Positions 49,040 to 57,617 are shown, numbered from the stretch's first letter. The stretch: DNA of 64,000 nt from Desulfurivibrio sp044068625 (GCF_044068625.1 NZ_JBIPKH010000003.1:62001-126000); one strand, 5' to 3'. A program made the numbers and translations. The notes: generated by a model from the sequence alone, not told the origin.

Positions 49040-50361
49040 TTGCTTCCCGTTATTATGCTGATGGGGTTAAAATTAAGGGCCCGGCCGTCGGCGCTTAGCC
49101 GCCGGACCGTCACCTCGCTGATCTCCACCGTGAGGCCCGCCGCCTGGAGCAGGCGGGGGGCCTGTTCCCTGGTGGCGGCGGTCACCCCGTTGATTACCAT
49201 CCGGCCGCCCGGGGCCAGGCGGGTGCTGCCGGTGCTGATGATTTCGGCCAGCCGGCCGCCGGAGCCGCCGATAAAAATCCGATCCGGGTCGGGCAGCCCG
49301 CTCAGCACCGCCGGCGCTTCCCCCGCCACCGGCAGCACCGAAAAAGCGGTAAATTTAACGATATTGGCCCGCAGATCGCTAAGCCGCTCTTCCTGTTTCT
49401 CCACCGCGCAGATCAGCAGGCCGGGGGCCAGCCGGGCCGCCTCGATGCTCACCGAGCCGCTGGCCGCCCCCAGATCCCAGAGGACGCCATGGGGGGGCAG
49501 GGCCAGCTTGTGAAGGGTGACCGCCCGCACCTCATCCTTGGTGATCATCCCCCGCTGATGGGCGAATTCCCCCTCCCGCAGGCCAATAATTGGGGTCAGG
49601 TCTTGCAATGCAACAAAATTTGGCTCTGGCGTTACAGCAAGTTCCACGCCTTTTGTTGCATTGCAAGACCTGACCCCAATAAGGATGATCAGCACATTCA
49701 GCGGGGCAAAACGGCGGTCGGCAATCTCGGTCAGCCTGCCGCTGGTCAGCCGCTCTTCGGCGGTGCCCAGGTTTTCCGCCACCAGCAGCCGGATCGATGC
49801 CGCCACCCCCGTGGCCCCCACCGTCGCCAGATAGCTTTGCAGAGTGGCGGCGATCCGGTCCGGCGACCAGTGCCGGTCGGTCAGGACCACGGTTTTGGGC
49901 CCGGCCAGCAGTCTGGCCGTCAGGCCCGGGCCGGCAAGCGGATCGAGGGCCGCATTGCTTTCGCGGCCATGCAGGCTGATCAGCCGGGCATCGTCCCAGG
50001 GCAGCCGGAAGCGGGCGCAGGCCAGTTGCACCGCGGTGGGGGCCGGCCGGAACTCCAGCTGCTCCGGGGTAAACCGTTCCAGCAGGCGGCGGCCGATTCC
50101 GAAAAAGAGCGGGTCGCCGCCGGCCAGTACCCCGATATCGCCCTCGGGCAGCCGCCGGGCCATGGTGGCCAGGGCCTGGTCCAGGGGGGCGATGGGAATC
50201 CATTGGGCGGCCGACTCGGCAACCAGCTCCCGGTAACGCTGGGCGGCGACCAGGAGGCGGCAGCCGGCCAGGGTCGCTCGTTGCTCCGCCCCCAGCCCGT
50301 TCGGGCCCACCCCGATCACCAGAATCCTGCCGGTGCTGTTTGCCGTTTTATCCTGGTTCAT
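49036..50361 (-). CDS. cobL: CbiE-CbiT fusion (precorrin-6B C5,15-methyltransferase/decarboxylase) with palindromic insert
   Basis: 441 residues. The N-terminal CbiE-type methyltransferase (about 10-215) has LVIGVGPNGLGAEQR, GVLAGGDPLFFGIGRRLL and HGRESN. The C-terminal CbiT domain (about 250-441) has GMITKDEVRAVTLHKL, LWDLGAASGSVSIEAARL and PDRIFIGGSGG. It methylates C5 and C15 and removes the C12 acetate carboxyl. Between the domains a 92-bp palindromic element (49589-49680) is read through in frame, adding about 31 residues (GVRSCNATKG to NFVALQDL). ATG 50361 overlaps the cbiD stop. Confidence 0.93.
   Translation of the reverse strand: MNQDKTANSTGRILVIGVGPNGLGAEQRATLAGCRLLVAAQRYRELVAESAAQWIPIAPLDQALATMARRLPEGDIGVLAGGDPLFFGIGRRLLERFTPEQLEFRPAPTAVQLACARFRLPWDDARLISLHGRESNAALDPLAGPGLTARLLAGPKTVVLTDRHWSPDRIAATLQSYLATVGATGVAASIRLLVAENLGTAEERLTSGRLTEIADRRFAPLNVLIILIGVRSCNATKGVELAVTPEPNFVALQDLTPIIGLREGEFAHQRGMITKDEVRAVTLHKLALPPHGVLWDLGAASGSVSIEAARLAPGLLICAVEKQEERLSDLRANIVKFTAFSVLPVAGEAPAVLSGLPDPDRIFIGGSGGRLAEIISTGSTRLAPGGRMVINGVTAATREQAPRLLQAAGLTVEISEVTVRRLSADGRALNFNPISIITGSK
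49589..49680. repeat. Palindromic element inside cobL (30-bp perfect inverted repeats)
   Basis: Arms 49589-49618 and 49651-49680 are exact reverse complements, beginning ATTGGGGTCAGGTCTTGCAA, with a 32-bp spacer. The TGGGGTCAG core is shared with the element in cbiD. It has the look of a REP/MITE-like palindromic element settled in the domain linker without breaking the frame. Confidence 0.92.
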
Positions 50362-51572
50362 CCGCCCATATCCTCCGGGGCGGCGGCGGTCGCCACTACC
50401 CTGGCGCGGCTGTCCACCAGATATAGGGTCACCGGAACTTTGGCGGTGAGAGCGGCATACTGGGCCGCCCGGCGGCAAACCGCCAGGATCAGCTCCGGCC
50501 GTTTTGCCGCCCGCAGGCGGTCATGAATTTCCCGCACGGTGTTGGCTTCCTCCAAGCCGGGCGGCAGGTCGCTTTTCCCGGCCAGTCCGGCCAGCAGGGC
50601 CACCGCCCGCTCCACCTCCAGCATACCGTGGCGGACATGGGTCTGGGGCACCCCCAGGGCCGCCTTGACAATCTTGGCCCACATTCCGGCCAAGTGAATG
50701 CGGGCAAACCCCCGCTTGCCCGCCTCCTGCAAGGCAAATTGCAGGTAGTCGCCCATCATGGCGCAGGCCTCCTCGGGCAGCTCCAGCCGTTGCTGGGCCC
50801 CCTTTTCGGAGGTGCGGCCGGTGGAGAGCATCACTTCCCCCAGGCCCGCCGCCTGGGCCACATCCAGCGAGGCCTGGATGGTGGCGGTCCAGGCCTCGGC
50901 GGAGATCGGCCGGACAATGCCGGTGGTGCCCAGGATCGACAAACCGCCGATAATCCCCAGCCGCCGGTTCAGGGTTTTGGCCGCCAGCCGCTCCCCGTCG
51001 GGCACCGAGATGGTGACGGTAAGCGGCGGGTGGGTGGCGGGCCAGACTTCGGCCACCGCCGCCGCGATCATCCGCCGGGGTACGGGGTTGATCGCCGGTT
51101 CCCCCGGGGCGATGGCCAGGCCGGGCCGGGTGACGGTGCCCACCCCTTCACCCCGGCGGAGCCAGACGAAAATGGGGTCAGACACCATTTTCCCCCGAAA
51201 ATGGTGTCTGACCCCATTTTCGCCGACCCCATTTTCGCCGTTTTCGCCACCATTTTCGCCGACCCCATTTTCGCCTGCCGGGTCCGCGTCGCCAACGGTA
51301 ACCGTGGCCACAATCTCCGCCCCGTTGGTGACGTCGGGGTCATCGCCGGCATCCTTGATTACCGAAGCGCTCCAACTGGAGATGCCCTCTGTCCCCCGCC
51401 GCTCTTCGGTACGGTGGAGGGTAAAAGTGTGGCGGCCGCCGTCGGGGAAGGGGATATCCACCTGCCGGGGGGCCGGCCGGCCGGCGGCCATCATCGCTGC
51501 CGCCTTGGCTGCCGCGGCGGCGCAGGCGCCGGTGGTAAAGCCGCAGCGCAGGCGTTTGGCGGTGCGGCCCAT
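50358..51572 (-). CDS. cbiD: Cobalt-precorrin-5B C1-methyltransferase with palindromic insert
   Basis: 404 residues; installs the C1 methyl group in the anaerobic pathway. Family blocks are RCGFTTGACAAAAAKAAAMM, EGVGTVTRPGLAIAPGEPAINPVPR, GGLSILGTTGIVRPISAEAW, MLSTGRTSEKGAQQ and HLAGMWAKIVKAALG. Around residues 95-135 the frame runs through a palindrome and several GENGVG-type repeats absent from normal CbiD, yet the flanking family motifs stay in frame. Starts directly after the cbiC... upstream stop (TAG then ATG reading is with cbiC downstream at 51573), and overlaps cobL by four bases. Confidence 0.92.
   Translation of the reverse strand: MGRTAKRLRCGFTTGACAAAAAKAAAMMAAGRPAPRQVDIPFPDGGRHTFTLHRTEERRGTEGISSWSASVIKDAGDDPDVTNGAEIVATVTVGDADPAGENGVGENGGENGENGVGENGVRHHFRGKMVSDPIFVWLRRGEGVGTVTRPGLAIAPGEPAINPVPRRMIAAAVAEVWPATHPPLTVTISVPDGERLAAKTLNRRLGIIGGLSILGTTGIVRPISAEAWTATIQASLDVAQAAGLGEVMLSTGRTSEKGAQQRLELPEEACAMMGDYLQFALQEAGKRGFARIHLAGMWAKIVKAALGVPQTHVRHGMLEVERAVALLAGLAGKSDLPPGLEEANTVREIHDRLRAAKRPELILAVCRRAAQYAALTAKVPVTLYLVDSRARVVATAAAPEDMGG
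51167..51222. repeat. Palindromic element inside cbiD (26-bp perfect hairpin)
   Basis: Arms 51167-51192 and 51197-51222 are exact reverse complements (starting CGAAAATGGGGTCAGACACC) with a four-base loop. Partial direct copies of CGACCCCATTTTCGCC follow to about 51275. It encodes extra residues within CbiD. The shared TGGGGTCAG core links it to the cobL element. Confidence 0.92.
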
Positions 51573-52214
51573 CTACTTCTTCTCCGCTGCCAGGCGCAGC
51601 AGGGCGTTGACGATGGCGGCGGCCACCGGGCTGCCCCCCTTGCGGCCCAGGCAGGTGATAAAGGGATAATCCTGTTGCGCGAGCAGCTCCTTGGACTCGG
51701 CTGCGTTGACAAAACCCACCGGCACCCCGATCACCAGCTCGGGGCGGCGCTCCGGCGGCAGCTCGCCAAGCAGCTCCATTAGCCGGAGCAGGGCGGTGGG
51801 GGCGTTGCCGATGGCCACAATGCCGATATTCTCCGGCAGCAGTTCCCGGATCGCCACCTCGGAGCGGGTGCGGCCCTCGGCCCGGGCCCGGGCCGCCACC
51901 GCCGGATCGGCCACCCCGCAGAGTACCCGGCCGCCCCATTGGGTCAGCAGATTTTTGCTGATCCCGGTGGCGGTCATGTTGACATCGGTCAGGATGTTTT
52001 TACCGGCCCGGATGGCGTTAACGCCGGCGGCCATGGCGTCGTTGCCGCAGCGCAGGTTTTCGGCGAAAGAGAAATCGCCGGAGGCGTGAATCACCCGCCG
52101 GACCACCGCCCAGGTGGCGGGGTCAAAACCGTGCCCCCCGATCTCCCCCTCGATGATTCGGAAACTCTCCGCTTCGATCCGTTCCGGTTTGACCGTTTGC
52201 AAGATAACGCTCAT
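51573..52214 (-). CDS. cbiC: Cobalt-precorrin-8 methylmutase
   Basis: 213 residues. Moves the C11 methyl to C12 to form cobyrinic acid. Motifs are VRRVIHASGDFSFAENLRC (catalytic His in RVIHASGD), ILTDVNMTATGISK, IAIGNAPTALLRLMELL-like segment, PELVIGVPVGFVNAAESKELL and ITCLGRKGGSPVAAAIVNAL. The ATG at 52214 overlaps the cbiA stop by four bases; its TAG stop immediately precedes the cbiD ATG. Also called cobH. Confidence 0.95.
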   Translation of the reverse strand: MSVILQTVKPERIEAESFRIIEGEIGGHGFDPATWAVVRRVIHASGDFSFAENLRCGNDAMAAGVNAIRAGKNILTDVNMTATGISKNLLTQWGGRVLCGVADPAVAARARAEGRTRSEVAIRELLPENIGIVAIGNAPTALLRLMELLGELPPERRPELVIGVPVGFVNAAESKELLAQQDYPFITCLGRKGGSPVAAAIVNALLRLAAEKK

Positions 52215-53734
52215 GCTTGGGGCTCCTCCTGGGGGGTTGCCATGGTTTGCCGGGCCTGGCGGCAGGCCGCCACCAAAGCCCGGGCCGCCTCCGGGTGGGA
52301 GCCGAAGTGGAGATGGGGGTAGCCGGCCACCACCCCCCGCTGCCGGTACCCGGTTCCGGCCCCGTTTGCGGCGGCAAACAGCCGTTCGACCGCCTCCGGC
52401 ATCGGCTCGATCCTGGAGTAGTGAAACTCGTGGCCCCGCAGGCGGGTGCCGGCCGGGCCGAAGAGACCGTCGCGCCGCAAGAGCACCTCCCGGTAGCCCA
52501 GGGCGGCCAGGCGGTGCTCCATTTTGGCCTTGGCCGGAAAAACGCCGGCCAGGGGGTGGAAAACTCCCGCCTGGTCTTCGATCCCTTGGCAGAGATAGAT
52601 AAAACCGCCGCACTCGGCATAGATCACTCCCCCCCGGTCGGCCCATTCCCCAATGGCGGTCAGCAGGGGGCGGTTGGCGGCCAGTCGGTCGGCATAAAGC
52701 TCGGGATAGCCGCCCCCCAGATACAAACCGTCCAGATCGGGGGGCAGCTTATGATCGGCCAGGGGGCTGAAAAAGAGCAGCTCCGCTCCGGCCGCCTGCA
52801 GCAGCTCCAGATTGTCCTGGTAGTAAAAACAGAAGGCCGCATCCCGGGCCACTCCCAAGCGGACCGGAGAAAATGGGGGTGGAAAATTTTGCTTACAGTT
52901 CTCAGGTTGTCCGGCCCCGGGTTTTCGCGGGTTTGGCTGCTGCCGGGAGGACATGGATGTCCGGGAGGCAGCAGCCGCCTCGGAGGCGGACAGGATGTCC
53001 GCCGAGAATGAGCGAAAACCCGGGGCCGGACAACCTGTAACGGGCCTGGTTGGCTCCCCGGCCAAGGCCAGCAGCCGGTCAAGATCGAGATGCTGTTCAA
53101 CCGCAGCCGCCAGCTTATCCAGGGCCTTGGGGGCCAGCGGCTCCTCCTCGCCCATATGCAGCCCCAGGTGGCGATGGGGGATGGTGAAATCCAGCTCCCG
53201 GGGCAGATGGCCGATGATCTCGGCCCGGCAGTGCTGCTCGATGGCCCGGCGCAGCAACTCCAGGTGGCGGGCGCTGCCCACCCGGTTGAGAATCACCGCC
53301 GCCGGGGCAGCGGCGGGGTCCATGGTTTCAAAGCCTTTGAGCACCGCCGCCATACTCTCGGCCGCCGCCTTGACATCCAGAACCAGCACCACCGGTACTG
53401 CCAGCAGCCGGGCCAAGGCGGCGGCCGAGGACTCCCCGCCGTCGAACATCCCCATCGCCCCTTCGATCACCGCCACCTCCCCCGGCCGGCAATGCTGGGC
53501 CAGGGTGCGGCGGGTCCACTCCGGCCCGGTCATCCAGGGGTCCAGGTTGCGCGACTCCCGACCGGTGACCAAGCGGTGCAGGGTGGGGTCGATGAAATCG
53601 GGGCCGCACTTGAAGGGAGCGACCGCGCAGCCCCGCCGCTTGAGGGCGGCCAGCAGCCCCAGGGTCACGGTGGTTTTACCGCAACCGCTGTGGGTGCCGG
53701 TGATCATCAGGGCCTGGCCGGTCGGAAAACTCAT
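52211..53734 (-). CDS. cbiA: Cobyrinic acid a,c-diamide synthase with palindromic insert
   Basis: 507 residues; amidates carboxyls a and c of cobyrinic acid using glutamine. The N-terminal synthetase domain has MITGTHSGCGKTTVTLGLLAAL, FKCGPDFIDPTLH and EGAMGMFDG. The C-terminal GATase domain has VRLGVARDAAFCFYYQDNLELL, LDGLYLGGGYPELYADRLAANR and the catalytic Cys in IYAECGGFIYLCQ. The inter-domain linker contains a 135-bp palindromic element (52903-53037), exactly 45 codons, read in frame. ATG 53734 overlaps the upstream binding-protein gene by four bases. Also called cobB. Confidence 0.94.
   Translation of the reverse strand: MSFPTGQALMITGTHSGCGKTTVTLGLLAALKRRGCAVAPFKCGPDFIDPTLHRLVTGRESRNLDPWMTGPEWTRRTLAQHCRPGEVAVIEGAMGMFDGGESSAAALARLLAVPVVLVLDVKAAAESMAAVLKGFETMDPAAAPAAVILNRVGSARHLELLRRAIEQHCRAEIIGHLPRELDFTIPHRHLGLHMGEEEPLAPKALDKLAAAVEQHLDLDRLLALAGEPTRPVTGCPAPGFRSFSADILSASEAAAASRTSMSSRQQPNPRKPGAGQPENCKQNFPPPFSPVRLGVARDAAFCFYYQDNLELLQAAGAELLFFSPLADHKLPPDLDGLYLGGGYPELYADRLAANRPLLTAIGEWADRGGVIYAECGGFIYLCQGIEDQAGVFHPLAGVFPAKAKMEHRLAALGYREVLLRRDGLFGPAGTRLRGHEFHYSRIEPMPEAVERLFAAANGAGTGYRQRGVVAGYPHLHFGSHPEAARALVAACRQARQTMATPQEEPQA
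52903..53037. repeat. 135-bp composite palindromic element inside cbiA
   Basis: Outer arms of 26 bp (52903-52928 and 53012-53037; starts CAGGTTGTCCGGCCCCGGG) are exact reverse complements. Internal hairpins: GGCTGCTGCC with GGCAGCAGCC (52935-52976), which encloses GGACAT with ATGTCC; and GGCGGACA with TGTCCGCC (52985-53003). Length is a multiple of three. Confidence 0.92.
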
Positions 53735-54675
53735 GGGGCCCCCCCGGCCGTTTGCGGCCAATCGGGATAGAGAAGCGCCTGCACCTGGCGGATGCCGTCG
53801 AGGATCCGCCGGGTGGGGCGGGAGACCAGCCGGCCGTCGATCAGGTACACTTCGCCCTCCCGCACCGCTCGGATGGCGCCAAAGCCCGGTTCGCCCAGAA
53901 TGGTCTCGCGGGTGATCGGGTTCATCCGCCCCTGCTGGGCCAGCAACAGATCGATCTCGTCACCCTTGGCCAGCAGGCGCTCCTTGCCGTAATCGGCAAT
54001 ATTGGTCTGACGCACCCGGGGGGCATCCTCGGCCACGTTGCGGCCCCCGGCCGCCTCCAGCACCAGGATGGCGATGCTTTCCGGGGCGAAGGTCTTCATC
54101 TGGCGATGGATCGAGGAGAAGAAGGCCCGGCGGCGCTGTTCCGGCGGCACCATGGCCACCCGGGCCCGCAGCGCCGCCAGTTCCTTTTCAAATTCGGCCA
54201 CCATCGTCTCGGCTTCGGCCTCCCGGCCGGTGAGCCGGCCCAGGGTGCGCCAGTAGGAAAAAATCTCTGCCAGGGAAGTGGGCTGCAGCGAGACCACCGT
54301 GATGCCGGCCTGTTCCAGCTTGGCGATCAACTGGGGGTAGGCCCTTTCGATCATCGGCCGGGTCAGCACCAGATCGGGCCGCCGGCCGATGAAGCGCTCC
54401 GGGTCCTCCCGGTAACTTAAGCGGGGCCGATCCATGAGGTGGGGCGGGTAATCGTCGTCGGAGCCGATCCCGACAATCTCGGCGTCCAGGCCCAGGGCGG
54501 CCAGGTTTTCAGTATGGGCCGGGTAGAGGGAGATGATCCGCCCAAAGGGCCGGCTGAGGCTGATGGTTCGGCCGGAGTGATCGTTGATGACGGTGGTCTC
54601 CCCGGCCGCGGCCGGGGGCAGCAGCCAGCCGGCCGCCAGCAGCAGGAGCAGTGCTGTTTTCAGGCAAGCGGACAT
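53731..54675 (-). CDS. BtuF-like periplasmic binding protein of the cobalamin-synthesis operon
   Basis: 314 residues with a signal peptide (LKTALLLLLAAGWLLPPAAAG) and a class III solute-binding fold (RIISLYPAHTENLAALGLDAEIVGI, RRPDLVLTRPMIERAYPQL, GEVYLIDGRLVSRPTRRILDGI). It belongs with the ATPase and permease immediately upstream. A second BtuCDF-type set lies at 1837-4608, so the two importers probably differ in substrate. Association with an exported cobalt chelatase suggests a tetrapyrrole, cobalt complex or cobinamide, but the substrate cannot be read from sequence. The start overlaps the ATPase gene by 16 bp. Confidence 0.83.
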   Translation of the reverse strand: MSACLKTALLLLLAAGWLLPPAAAGETTVINDHSGRTISLSRPFGRIISLYPAHTENLAALGLDAEIVGIGSDDDYPPHLMDRPRLSYREDPERFIGRRPDLVLTRPMIERAYPQLIAKLEQAGITVVSLQPTSLAEIFSYWRTLGRLTGREAEAETMVAEFEKELAALRARVAMVPPEQRRRAFFSSIHRQMKTFAPESIAILVLEAAGGRNVAEDAPRVRQTNIADYGKERLLAKGDEIDLLLAQQGRMNPITRETILGEPGFGAIRAVREGEVYLIDGRLVSRPTRRILDGIRQVQALLYPDWPQTAGGAP

Positions 54676-55481
54676 GTGCCCTCCTGTTCCAGACGAAACG
54701 ATACCCGTTGCCGGCCGCTGAACCCATCGAAGTCCACCGCGCTCTCCACCCCGAAAACCCGGCGGATATTGGCCGGGGTCAGCACCTGGTCGGTGGGGCC
54801 GAAGTCGGCGATCCGGCCCCGGTGCAGAAAGAGCAACTGGTCGCAAAAGCTGGCCGCCAGGTTAAGATCGTGCAGCACCGCGATCACCGTGTCCCCCCGC
54901 CGGCGCACCCGCTGGGCCAGGGCGCCGAGAATGCCCAGGCTGTAGCGGACATCGAGGCTGGCGGTGGCTTCATCGAGCAGCAGCACCGGGGTCTGCTGGG
55001 CCAGGGCCCGGGCCACCGCCACCCGCTGCTTTTCGCCGCCGGACAGTTCGGTGACCAGCCGCCGCCGCAGATGGTCGATTCCGATCTCGGCCATCGCCTC
55101 CTCCACCAGCCGCCAGTCGGCGGGGCCGGGCTGGGCAAAGCGGGGCAGGTGGGGATGGCGGCCCATCAGCACCACCTCCTCGACGGTGAAGGCAAAACCG
55201 ATGGCGTACTCCTGGGGCACCAGGGCCAGTTCCCGAGCCAGCCGCCGCCGGCGGTAGGAGCCGATCTCCCGGCCCCGGAACCAAACCTGGCCCCGGCGGC
55301 TGCGGCGGCTGCCGGTGAGCAGGTCGAGCAGGGTGGTCTTGCCGCAGCCGTTGGGGCCGACGATGCCGTAAAAACGGCCCGGCGGCAGTTCCAGGCTGAT
55401 ATCGTGCAGCACCGCCACCCCCTCGTAATCGAAGGAGAGGTTCTGCAACAAAAAGCCCTGCTGGTCGATGCCGTTACCCAA
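54660..55481 (-). CDS. FecCD/BtuCD-type ABC importer ATPase
   Basis: About 273 residues. Walker A is GPNGCGKTT, Q-loop ALVPQE, signature ELSGGEKQR, Walker B VLLLDEATASLD and switch VLHDLNLA. The TTG at 55481 was chosen as start because GGAGGG lies six bases upstream; a TTG at 55535 would overlap the permease by more than 60 bp. Pairs with the permease at 55474-56541 and binding protein at 53731-54675. Confidence 0.88.
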   Translation of the reverse strand: MGNGIDQQGFLLQNLSFDYEGVAVLHDISLELPPGRFYGIVGPNGCGKTTLLDLLTGSRRSRRGQVWFRGREIGSYRRRRLARELALVPQEYAIGFAFTVEEVVLMGRHPHLPRFAQPGPADWRLVEEAMAEIGIDHLRRRLVTELSGGEKQRVAVARALAQQTPVLLLDEATASLDVRYSLGILGALAQRVRRRGDTVIAVLHDLNLAASFCDQLLFLHRGRIADFGPTDQVLTPANIRRVFGVESAVDFDGFSGRQRVSFRLEQEGTCPLA

Positions 55482-56541
55482 GGTGAGCCCTCCGTTGCCG
55501 CTGGCGGAAGATATAGCAGAAGAAGGGGCCGCCAAGCAGGGCGGTCAGTACCCCGATGGGCACCTCGGTGGGCAGCAGCGCCCGGGTGACGGTGTCGGCT
55601 CCCAGCAGGAGCAGGGCCCCGGCCAGCAGGGAGACCGGCAGCAACCCCCGGTTGTCGGGCCCGACTACAAAACGCATCAGGTGAGGCACGATCAGGCCGA
55701 CAAAGCCGATCACCCCGGAGATCGACACGCAGATCGCCGCCAGCAGCGAGGCGGTGACCAGCAGCACGGTGCGTACCCGGGTGGTCTCCACCCCCAGGGC
55801 TTCGGAGGTGCGGCCGCCCAGGGCCATGATATTGAGGTCCCGGGCGTAAAAGAGAAAGATCAGCAGGGAGAGGGGCAGCACCACCGCGATCAGCAGTACG
55901 TCATGCCAGTCGCGGGAGGCGAAGCTGCCCATCAGCCAGAAGACGATCACCGCCACCTGTTCGTCGGCCAGGTACTTCATGAAACTGATCCCGGCCGAGA
56001 GGATGGCGCCGACGATCACCCCGGAGAGGATCAGGGTGGTGGTGGAGATCTGGCCACCGAAGGAGGAGAGGCGCAGCACCACCAGAAGGGTGACCACCGC
56101 CCCGATAAAGGCGAAAAGCGGCACTGAAAACTGATTGGCCAGGGCCAGGTTGGCCACCAGGGCCAGCGAGGCTCCGAAGGCCGCCCCGGAGGAGACCCCC
56201 AGGGTGTAGGGATCGGCCAGGGGGTTGAGCAGAATCCCCTGGAAAATCACCCCGCAGAGCGCCAGGGACCCGCCCACCAGGGCGGCGGTCAGAATGCGGG
56301 GCAGCCGCACCTCCAGCACCACAAACGGCACCGCCTGGTCGATGCCGGCCAGCAACTCCCGGTTGCCGCTGAGCTGGGCGGCCAGCACCCGGAGGATCTC
56401 CCCGTAGCCGATGCCGATATAGCCCGCCGAGGCGGCCAGCATAATCAGGCCGGCCAGGGCGACCAGCAGGGCCAGGGTCACCAGTGGCGCGCGGCGGTAA
56501 GCCGAGGCGGGCGGGGGGGTTGTCCGGGTGGCTTGGGTCAT
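55474..56541 (-). CDS. FecCD/BtuC-type ABC importer permease
   Basis: 355 residues with about nine to ten transmembrane segments. Motifs are VPFVVLEVRLPRILTAALVGGSLALCGVIFQGI, NPLADPYTLGVSSGAAFGASLAL and GVIGFVGLIVPHLMRFVVG. It lies two bases downstream of cbiK and overlaps the ATPase start. Controlled by the cobalamin riboswitch upstream of cbiK, so import is shut when cobalamin is plentiful. Confidence 0.88.
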   Translation of the reverse strand: MTQATRTTPPPASAYRRAPLVTLALLVALAGLIMLAASAGYIGIGYGEILRVLAAQLSGNRELLAGIDQAVPFVVLEVRLPRILTAALVGGSLALCGVIFQGILLNPLADPYTLGVSSGAAFGASLALVANLALANQFSVPLFAFIGAVVTLLVVLRLSSFGGQISTTTLILSGVIVGAILSAGISFMKYLADEQVAVIVFWLMGSFASRDWHDVLLIAVVLPLSLLIFLFYARDLNIMALGGRTSEALGVETTRVRTVLLVTASLLAAICVSISGVIGFVGLIVPHLMRFVVGPDNRGLLPVSLLAGALLLLGADTVTRALLPTEVPIGVLTALLGGPFFCYIFRQRQRRAHLG

Positions 56542-56543
56542 GG

Positions 56544-57581
56544 TTATTTCAGGGTAATTCCGGCGCCGGCGGCGGCATCGCGGATATTTTCCACGAAGAT
56601 CCGGGCAAATTCCGTCTTTTCGCCCAAACCCACCAGGTGGGCTTCGCTGGCGATTCCCCGGGCGGTCAGCAGCGATTGGAGGGAGTCATCGTTATCCCCG
56701 GCCAGATCGTTGTGGGCGTGATCCCCGGCCACGGTCATGAAAGGCACCAGCAGCGCCCGGCGAACCCCGTCGGCCGCCAGGCGTTCCACCACGATCCCGG
56801 TTTCGGGAAAGCCGGTGGCCATGGTGAAGTAGGTGCGGACCTCCGGATAGTTCCGGTTCATCAGATATTCAAGCTCGTTGAAAACTCCGACCGAAAAGTA
56901 GCGGTTACCATGGGCCATATAGACCAGGGCGCTCTCCTCCCGGCGGGCTTGTTCGACATCGCCGGCCAGAATCGCGGCGGCCCGCTCCAGGTCCTGGCGG
57001 TAGGGGTGTTCGATGCCGGGCGCGCCCAGGGCCGGCCGGCCCAGGACAATCTGCTGAAAGGGCAGGTTGCGTTGCTTGATGGCCCTGATCCCGTTCAGCG
57101 CGCTGACGATGGCCCCGAGGTCATGGAACTCCTCGGCGGCGGCGATATGGGTGGGCTGGACCACGATCTGGCCATACCCTTCATCCACCAGATCGGCAAT
57201 GGTGGCCAGCGGCGCCTTGACCTGATAGATCTCCGCCGGGACCTCCGGGTTTTGGGCCCGGTACTCGGGATTGTCGCGGCGGGCGTGCCAGATTCGGCGG
57301 ATGATGTTGGAGGTGAAGGCCAGCCGCACCGGCGTATCGGGGAAGGCCGCCGCCACCTGGTCACGAATCTCGAGAATACCGGGCAGGGCCTCGGGGTAGC
57401 TGGTGCCGAACACCGCCAGCACGATGGCCGGATGTTCGGAGACCACATTGACCTTGCCGGCTCGGGCTTCGGCGGGGACGGTGAGGGCAACGGCCAGCAG
57501 CAGCATGAGGGCGGGCAGCCACAGGGGCAGCGAACGACGGGCGGAACTATTTGATGTTGCGGAGATTAGTTTGGGTGCCAT
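56544..57581 (-). CDS. cbiK: Exported sirohydrochlorin cobaltochelatase (CbiK type)
   Basis: 345 residues. Inserts cobalt into sirohydrochlorin, the first committed step of the anaerobic cobalamin route. CbiK hallmarks are VLAVFGTSYPEALP, IVVQPTHIAAAEEF, and the two catalytic histidine regions YMAHGNRYFS (His224) and TVAGDHAHND (His288/290). An N-terminal hydrophobic stretch followed by Ala-rich residues (PLWLPALMLLLAVALTVPAEARA) looks like a signal peptide, as in the periplasmic CbiK of Desulfovibrio vulgaris. Cytoplasmic CbiK lacks it. The gene leads the 13-gene operon directly behind a riboswitch and terminator. Confidence 0.9.
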   Translation of the reverse strand: MAPKLISATSNSSARRSLPLWLPALMLLLAVALTVPAEARAGKVNVVSEHPAIVLAVFGTSYPEALPGILEIRDQVAAAFPDTPVRLAFTSNIIRRIWHARRDNPEYRAQNPEVPAEIYQVKAPLATIADLVDEGYGQIVVQPTHIAAAEEFHDLGAIVSALNGIRAIKQRNLPFQQIVLGRPALGAPGIEHPYRQDLERAAAILAGDVEQARREESALVYMAHGNRYFSVGVFNELEYLMNRNYPEVRTYFTMATGFPETGIVVERLAADGVRRALLVPFMTVAGDHAHNDLAGDNDDSLQSLLTARGIASEAHLVGLGEKTEFARIFVENIRDAAAGAGITLK

Positions 57582-57617
57582 GGTGTTCCTCCTTAAAAGA
57601 GAAGTTGGCGCCCGGGC

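Noticed and set aside
51573..52646. Longer cbiC frame beginning inside cbiA
   Set aside because: Residues before the ATG at 52214 are an out-of-frame reading of cbiA; CbiC homology begins at that ATG, which overlaps the cbiA stop.
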